A model generated the notes under the pieces. It searched no databases. It saw nothing but the letters and a program-made list of their open reading frames with translations, and was not told where the DNA came from. The translations under genes were made by a program, and so were the position numbers. Shown piece by piece: positions 9,428 to 14,989 of a stretch of DNA of 14,989 bases (positions are counted from its first letter, which is position 1; each line of letters begins with the position of its first letter). Source of the stretch: Monoraphidium neglectum (lineage: Eukaryota; Chlorophyta; Chlorophyceae; Sphaeropleales; Selenastraceae); contig NW_014012291.1 in assembly GCF_000611645.1 (NCBI RefSeq), positions 1 through 14,989 on the forward strand, in the 5' to 3' direction.

Positions 9428-11081
9428 ATGAAGACCGTTGCGTTTGTTCTCCTGGCCCTCGTGGCGTCGGCCTCGGCCAACGGTGAGCTTTGGCGGGCGA
9501 CAGTGTGGGCGTGGCCGCCCACCGACAGACAGGCTGGGCACGGGTGGCCCCATGGGCGCCACGGCCGCGGTGGCTCCTGTGGATATCAGGAGTGGAGGCA
9601 GAGTACTCGGTGGCGATCAAACGCGAGGAAAAGGCTGTGTCACCGGGGCAGCGCCACGGGTTTGCCGTCGGTCATACCCGACCCGGCAAACCGAACGCTC
9701 CCGTGATTCGCCAGCGTGAAGCAGCAATATGTCTGTGTCAGCTGGAAATGCGGGCAGCGCCTGCAGCGCCCAGCGCGCGCGCGCACAACAGCGGCTGGCG
9801 TGTCAGCGCAGCATGGCGGGCCCTGCTGCTGAGCAGTGTGGTTCTTGTCAGGCGCATTGATGCAGGTGCACAGCAGGTGCACAGCATCGATCAGGCAGCT
9901 TACAGGCTCCACAGCATGCAGACCTAGGGCTCACTCTGCCCGGGTTATTCTGCACCCCTTGCCCACACGCAGGCCAGCTGCCCGATGTGTCCGGCATTGC
10001 CAAGCAGGTGATCGACACCAAGACCAGCCTGCTGGGCTCTCTCACCAACAAGACCGTGCCCACCATCCCCAAGATCGACATCCCCAAGATCACCATCCCC
10101 ACCATCTCCATCCCCAAGATTGAGAAGCCCACTATCGCCTTCCCCAACATCTCGATCCCCAAGATTGAGAAGCCCACCATCACCATCCCCACCATCTCGA
10201 TCCCCAAGATTGAGAAGCCCACCATCTCCATCCCCAAGATCGACATCCCCAAGATCGAGAAGCCCAGCTTCTCTATCCCCACCATCGCCTTCCCCGACCT
10301 CTCGAAGCTGTTCAGCAAGCCCGCGGCGCCCGCTGCTCCCTTCGATGTGGCCGCGCTCATCGGCGGTCTGACCAGCACCAAGACCAGCCTGCTGGGCTCG
10401 ATCACCAACAAGACGGCGCCCGCCATCCCGTCGATCCCCAAGTTCCAGATCCCCACCATCCCCAAGATCGACATCCCCAAGGCTGCCCCTGCCAACAAGA
10501 CGGTGCCCGACGTCGCCGCCCTGATCAACCAGATCATCGCTGGCAAGGGTGCCCTCGTGCAGCAGGTGGTCAGCGCCAAGACTGATCTGCTGGGCTCTCT
10601 CACCAACAAGAGCGCCCCGTCGATCCCCAAGTTCCAGATCCCCACCATCCCCAAGATCGACATCCCCAAGGTCGAGAAGCCCACCATCACCATCCCCACC
10701 ATCTCCATCCCCAAGATCGAGAAGCCCACCTTCACCATCCCCACCATCTCCATCCCCAAGATCGAGAAGCCCACCATTGCCATCCCCACCATCAGCAAGC
10801 CCGACCTGTCGAGCCTGCTGGCCCCGCTCTTGAACAAGACGGTCCCCACCATCCCCAAGATCGACATCCCCAAGATCACCATCCCCACCATCTCGATCCC
10901 CAAGATTGAGAAGCCCACCATCGCCATCCCCACCATCTCCATCCCCAAGATCGAGAAGCCCACCATCTCCATCCCCACCATCTCCATCCCCAAGATTGAG
11001 AAGCCCGCCATCTCCATCCCCACCATCTCCATCCCCACCTTCGGCAAGGGCAGCAAGGGCAGCCGCAAGCTGGCCCTTTGA
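9428..11081 (+). CDS. Secreted Ile/Pro pentapeptide-repeat protein, putative wall or matrix component
   Basis: Two exons, 9428-9482 and 9973-11081, join in phase 1 (donor G|GTGAGC, acceptor CACACGCAG) to give 387 residues. Exon 1 is a signal peptide: MKTVAFVLLALVASASA, likely cleaved ASA|N at 17/18. The mature protein is almost entirely a period-5 repeat, I-P-x-I-x, usually seen as the 15-residue unit TIxIPTISIPKIEKP; IPK(I/V)EKP occurs ten times. Repeat blocks are separated by linker modules such as DVAALINQII and TKTSLLGSLTNKT, and five NK(T/S) sequons followed by (A/V)P are predicted N-glycosylation sites. There is no Cys and no membrane segment; the C-terminus is basic (GKGSKGSRKLAL). Codon use is extremely uniform (ATC CCC AAG), as in highly expressed algal genes. 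I recognise no family. The Pro-every-five pattern recalls the layout of plant Pro-rich wall proteins, an analogy only; a beta-solenoid or adhesive fibre is also possible. The gene model is strong; function is unknown. Confidence 0.88.
10047..10310 (+). repeat. Coding repeat block 1 (I-P-x-I-x array)
   Basis: This block runs from the first NKTVP linker to FPDLSKLF. Its DNA is a degenerate 15-bp repeat of the kind atccccaccatctcc / atccccaagattgag, with IPKIEKP four times. It is closely matched by the third block starting at 10833. Confidence 0.85.
10437..10806 (+). repeat. Coding repeat block 2 with an inserted linker
   Basis: It opens with PKFQIPTIPKIDIPK, is interrupted by the linker NKTVPDVAALINQII through GSLTNKSAP (about 10494-10617), then repeats PKFQIPTIPKIDIPK and continues with three IPK(I/V)EKP units to ISKPDLSSLL. 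The duplicated PKFQIPTIPKIDIPK flanks suggest expansion by unequal exchange. Confidence 0.8.
10833..11040 (+). repeat. Coding repeat block 3, near-copy of block 1
   Basis: It begins with NKTVPTIPKIDIPKITIP, the same residues as block 1 with only scattered synonymous DNA differences. It carries IPKIEKP three times before the basic C-terminal tail. Confidence 0.85.
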
Positions 11082-12290
11082 GCGCGTCAGCATCTGTTGC
11101 GCTCAGGAATGGCAGCGTGAACGTGATGAGGTGCTGCAGCTGCAGTGGCCCCCGGATAGGGGCCGGCGTCATCATGTGGTCCGCCTGTGTTATCGCTTTC
11201 ATTTGAAAAGCCGGCCTGCGTCTGTGCACGGCTTCGCGGCGCCCCCCGCGCGCGCGCGCGCATCACAACCTAGATTGGGGCCGGGTCCTGCTGCTGCGCG
11301 CGCGGCTAGTACCCGCTTGAACGGCAGGCCCGGAGGCGTGCCAGTGGGTATTGAGCCCAGCAGTGGGTATGAGCGGGTCTCTGTCGGCACTGGTTTTGCT
11401 GGCAGGGGCTTTGCCCATTGCTGCCGTCCTTTTCAACTGGCACGCACTGTTTCTTCCGTATTCGCGCCCACTGCATCCAACAGTGGCGTGGGCGCGCGGC
11501 CTCCGTCCGCCCTGACGTGATTGGCCCTGCGAGCCGGCCCCTGTGGGCGGCCGCGGCAGCGCATGCTTCGTCTGATGGCCAATGGCACAGCTAGTCCCCT
11601 CTTGCGAGTGACAGCTGCCTGAGAGATGATTGGCACCCCTGGGACATGCCGATTTGAACATTGTGGTTTGATACAACCCAAGGGTGCACTCACGGCTGTG
11701 CGCTCGAACTGTGCTGCCATGCTTCTGGGGGATGACATTGCGGCTTCGCAGCGGCAGACGCACACATTACATGACTCTGCACACGCCAGCTGCAGTGTGC
11801 ATCTCTTCCCGGTTGTCGGCAGCTGCTTTCCTGCGGCATCGATCTGGGACACACTCAAACACACATGCATATACACCCCAAGAAGAGTAAATTCTTGAAA
11901 CTCCTTGTCCTGTCACCTCATGTGATGCATCCTGACTGGAAAATGGGGTAAAAGCTGTGAGGGCAGCGGCGCATGAAACAGAAGCGAACAATCACAGCTG
12001 CGTGGGGTGTGAGTCCCCCTGCAGGCGAGAGTGGAGGTTTCCTAAAAATGCACTGTTGCCAAAAGTGAATGCGAAGCAACAAGAGGAAGGCAGTGGAAAA
12101 CAAGAGCGCAAAAGGGACACACTGGATAAAGGTGAAAAGAGCAACTCGAATTGCTGTGCTCGAGCCTGGTGCAGGCTACTGCTTATGAGGATGCAGATGA
12201 GAGGGACACTTGAGCAGACGCCCAGAGCTCAGATACGAACGATTTTGCCGCTTCAGTCTATCACATTCGTTTGCGCTCACATACAATACG
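11082..12290. other. Intergenic spacer without a recognisable gene
   Basis: It holds the 3' UTR of the repeat-protein gene and the upstream region of the channel gene. Open frames here are short, unlike known proteins and without paired splice sites. A (CG)7 tract lies at 11247-11260, and CAGTGGGTAT occurs twice near 11340-11370. I saw no TGTAA poly(A) signal within a few hundred bases of the TGA at 11079-11081, so the 3' end is undefined. Confidence 0.45.
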
Positions 12291-12480
12291 GTAAGGACCA
12301 CGGGTCCCGCGAACTCCAGTCAAAAACTCAGTCATCGGCCGGTCACATCGAGCCCTGCCTGATAGCAAACGCTCAAACCAGCTAGCCCCATTGAAATGGG
12401 AATTGATATCGCACGCTCTGACTAGCAGGCATTTCGATTCTTGTGATCTCGAGCACGGTGCCTCAGGCCCCGGTGTTCAG
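12291..12480 (+). other. Candidate 5' UTR intron of the channel gene
   Basis: A strong donor TACG|GTAAGG at 12291 and an acceptor GGTGTTCAG ending at 12480 bound 190 bp, 27 bases before the start codon at 12508. The frame upstream of the donor does not continue into the ATG frame, so the intron would be in the leader. Confidence 0.45.
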
Positions 12481-12507
12481 GAAGCGCCATCAGCAAAAGG
12501 GAGGGCG

Positions 12508-14815
12508 ATGTACCACTCGGTACGGGTTCTGGCTCTGCATGTGTTCACTCTGTGGTGCGCCGCTGCCGCTGCCGCTACCTCAGGCAGTGCAGTGAGGCAT
12601 AATTGGCCGCAGTCTCTGGCAGCGCGCCTGCGGCCGCTGGCCAGCCGCGCAGGACCTTCGTCAGGAATCAGGTTCCAGAAGCCGTGAGTCATCGAGCAGA
12701 GATCTCGCTGCGGGGCGCAAGGCGGGGTTGAGTTGCCTACAAGCGCCACGCTGACCAGCAGCCATTCCACATGTGCTGGTGTCCGGACAGGCGGGCCGCC
12801 ATCCTGACCGCCGCGCGATCACGCCCTTGAATGCCGCCACTGCAGCTTCAACGTGTGCACCTCTGCCTGGGACCCCATTGTCAAGTGCGACCCGGCCGAA
12901 CCTGCTAGCACCTACGATGGCTACCAAGTTGAGCTGTTCCGCCGCGTGGCGGCCGAGTTGGGCTGGACAGACGCTGACTGGACGTTCTCGTGCATCGACT
13001 GGACGCCCATGATTGATGACATCATGTCACCAGACGGCGCATGCACGATGGCGGCCGCGGGTACGGGTCGCCATCAGCCATCGGAGATATGCTTTGCGCA
13101 ATGCGCAACGCCGCTGCCGCTTGACTGGACTCGAGTCTGGCCCGCCCGGGGCGAGATTTCACCAGGCAGTGCGCATCTCTTCGCAAAAGGATGCTCCTTG
13201 CGCATGGACAATGTGCCAGGAGAAAAGGCGCACGTTGCGATCAGTGCCCACGACAGGGATTGGGCACCTCAGAGCCGTTGCAGTAACTGTCCCTCCGCCC
13301 CCTCCGTCGCCTCACAGGTGTTGAGGTGTCCCTTGACAACCTGGCAGCAGGCATGAGGATGTCGTGGCCGATATACAAGGTGGACACCTGCATATGCGCG
13401 TGCCAGTGTTGAATAGCAGCACATGCAGAGCCTGCGCGCCTACCAGCCGCGCATGCAGCCAGCGCGTTCTGATGGTTCATCCCTGGCACTGTCCATCGGG
13501 CCTGCAGAGCGGCTTCATGGTGATGACTGCGGGCCACATCCAGGAGGGGGGTGCCTGGACATTCACAGAGGCCTTCCACTGGAGCGTGTGGGCCGCGCTC
13601 TTTGGCACGGCGCTTTCGGTTGGGCTGCTGGTGGCGGTCGTCGAGCACCTGACACACGGGGGCAAGAGCAACCGCAAGGGTGGGCGCGCATGAGCAGTCC
13701 TCGGGGGCATCATCACCGTGCCTTGCCCTGCGCATGGCGCCTTCCTTGGCATGTGCATGCCTATGTTCATTCAGCAGCGCATGCCGCATCCGCACTGCAC
13801 TACAGCTGCGCGCCCATCGCCACGCCACTCTCAACGCCTTTGACTGCAGGCCTCCAAGGTCCGCTGCCTCAAAGCGCATGGCAACAGCCGCCTCTGGGCG
13901 AATGGGGTCCCGTTTCGCGAATGCTTGAGGCTTGGGGGTGGTCAGGGTGCGTGTGCACATTCGGAGGGTGGCCAAACATCACGTTTGATGCAGCGGGCGG
14001 GGCAGCGGTCTACGCGCAATGAAGGGCAGCACGTCTGAAGTCCCTGCCGTCCCCACCTGGCCCCGTCACTCCCAGGCTGGTCCTGGTACTCTATGTCGCA
14101 GCTGATGCACATGCACGCCCATGTGGGCGATCCCGACACGTGGGGGGCCCGTGTCCTGGTGCTGGCGGTGAGCACAGGGAGAACCGGCAGGCTAGCAGGG
14201 CCCAGGCAGGGTTTGCCACACAATTGCCTGTGCAATCATATGAAACCCCATGAGCCATGGCCCCGATGTGCTCCCCCCCCCTGCAGTACGGCTTCTTGAT
14301 TGTCATCATGGTGAGCTGCTTGAATACTGACTTCTTTGCTGTGCTGGCCTGCTGCAGTTGCATTGGTCGGGCCGCATGGTGGCTGGCGCGTGCTCCTTTA
14401 TTTTGACAAACAGCTCTGCGTTTATGAGCCTGTCAAACCCAGCATGGAGCATGGGTGGGATCGTGTGTGCTGCTGCCCAGGTGCACCTGTACACTGCGAC
14501 GCTGGCCAGCCGCCTGACGCAGCAGCGCCTGGCCAACGACATCAAGTCCAAGGCAGACCTGCCCGGCAAGCCGGTGGAGACGTGGTGCGCCCCCGATCAC
14601 AAGAGGGAGAAGAAGCCGGGTCATGCCGCCGCCGGGCCTTTGTATGGCTGAGTTTTACACCCTCCCTCTTCCAAGGACAGCGTGCGACCCGCAATTCCGC
14701 TCGCCACCACCATTCCCTGCTCTCCTTCCATCCTTTTGTGCTGCTGCCGTGGCCACAGGACAAGCTATCAGGGCCTCCTGCGCAAGTATTCGATAGATGC
14801 AGCCGGTCTGCCTTG
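12508..14815 (+). CDS. Ionotropic glutamate-receptor-like ligand-gated channel, 5' part
   Basis: Predicted plasma-membrane cation channel opened by an amino-acid-like ligand. Exons: 12508-12683, 12846-13060, 13318-13379, 13508-13679, 13850 to an uncertain end, 14076-14167, 14287-14310, 14481-14581 and 14759-14815; a donor GTAAGA then leads into a GT microsatellite and the window edge. Residues 1-28 look like a signal peptide. Lobe S1 runs from FNVCTSAWDPIVKCD (60-74) through DGYQVELFRRVAAELGW to VEVSLDNLAAGMRMSWPIYK and SGFMVMTAG. TM1 is SVWAALFGTALSVGLLVAVV (about 177-196). The pore loop is WSWYSMSQLMHMHAHVGDP, then TWGARVLVLA; the next helix is YGFLIVIM joined to VHLYTATLASRLTQQ, matching the family SYTANLAAFLT element. 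Lobe S2 starts at ADLPGKPVETTSYQGLLRKY. There is no large extracellular amino-terminal domain. Phases close everywhere except at the 3' end of exon 5. Family assignment is firm; ligand and ion selectivity are unknown. Confidence 0.88.
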
Positions 14816-14836
14816 GTAAGAGGCGCGTGTGTATGT

Positions 14837-14879
<43 letters not shown>

Positions 14880-14989
14880 AGGGATGACGACGAGGCGTGC
14901 GGGGACAGGGGTTGGCAGGGCAGGGGTGCAGTAGGGCAGTGGTGGGCCAGAACAGGAGTGCGGGGGAGCAGGGGGGGCCAGGGCAAGAG
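14816..14989 (+). other. Start of a channel-gene intron with a (GT)n microsatellite
   Basis: The consensus donor GTAAGA at 14816 follows the codons for DAAGLP. A long uninterrupted (GT)n tract occupies about 14838-14877, and the rest to the window edge is G-rich with no coding signal. The intron's acceptor lies outside the window. Confidence 0.75.

Noticed and set aside
9987..11081. CRISPR-like or satellite array, because of regular short DNA repeats.
   Set aside because: The periodicity is 15 bp with synonymous changes that preserve the protein, and there are no unique spacers. It is a coding repeat in a eukaryotic gene.
9848..11093. Two long antisense open frames (406 and 382 codons) opposite the repeat gene, full of VGMEMVGFSILGM-like or GDGDGG-like repeats.
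   Set aside because: They are mirror images of the in-frame 15-bp repeat on the plus strand, which keeps all frames open. They lack a signal or splice context, while the plus frame has a signal peptide and phase-correct intron.
11263..11763. 166-codon minus-strand frame in the spacer.
   Set aside because: It has no recognised motif, splice partners or codon bias; it fits chance in this GC-rich sequence.
13241..13975. 244-codon minus-strand frame over the channel gene.
   Set aside because: It is antisense to exons with clear iGluR motifs, with no recognisable content of its own.

Overview
This is nuclear DNA from a eukaryote, most likely a green alga (chlorophyte, Chlorella/Chlamydomonas type). 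The genes are cut into short exons by GT-AG introns of about 80 to 550 bp. Coding exons are GC-rich with C-ending codons, introns and spacers carry GT/CA microsatellites, and the recognisable proteins (a plasma-membrane type H+-ATPase and a plant/algal type ionotropic glutamate-receptor-like channel) fit that lineage. The species cannot be named from the sequence alone. Exon models below come from conserved protein motifs plus matching splice phases; no transcript data were available.

Layout. (1) Positions 28-3103, minus strand: the N-terminal 426 codons, in seven exons, of a P-type (P3A) proton pump, cut by the left window edge. (2) Positions 3990-6982, minus strand: an unrecognised gene made of small, compact-looking exons followed by a 514-residue Ala-rich, probably disordered terminal exon. 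(3) Positions 6983-9427: about 2.4 kb with no confident gene, between divergent genes (2) and (4). (4) Positions 9428-11081, plus strand: a two-exon gene for a secreted 387-residue protein built almost wholly of a pentapeptide-period Ile/Pro repeat (I-P-x-I-x) interleaved with short linker modules carrying N-glycosylation sequons. This is the most unusual object in the window. (5) Positions 11082-12507: spacer with no confident gene. (6) Positions 12508-14815, plus strand, running off the right edge: at least nine exons of a glutamate-receptor-like ligand-gated channel with a signal peptide, a bilobed ligand-binding domain, a histidine-rich pore loop and the post-pore helix.

Functionally, three of the four genes are predicted to act at or outside the plasma membrane: a proton pump that energises the membrane, a ligand-gated cation channel that would use that energy, and an abundant-looking secreted repeat protein that may belong to wall or extracellular matrix. 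They are independent genes on both strands, not an operon, so nothing in the sequence shows that they work together beyond that shared location. Three of the genes show a plausible intron in the 5' untranslated region just before the start codon.
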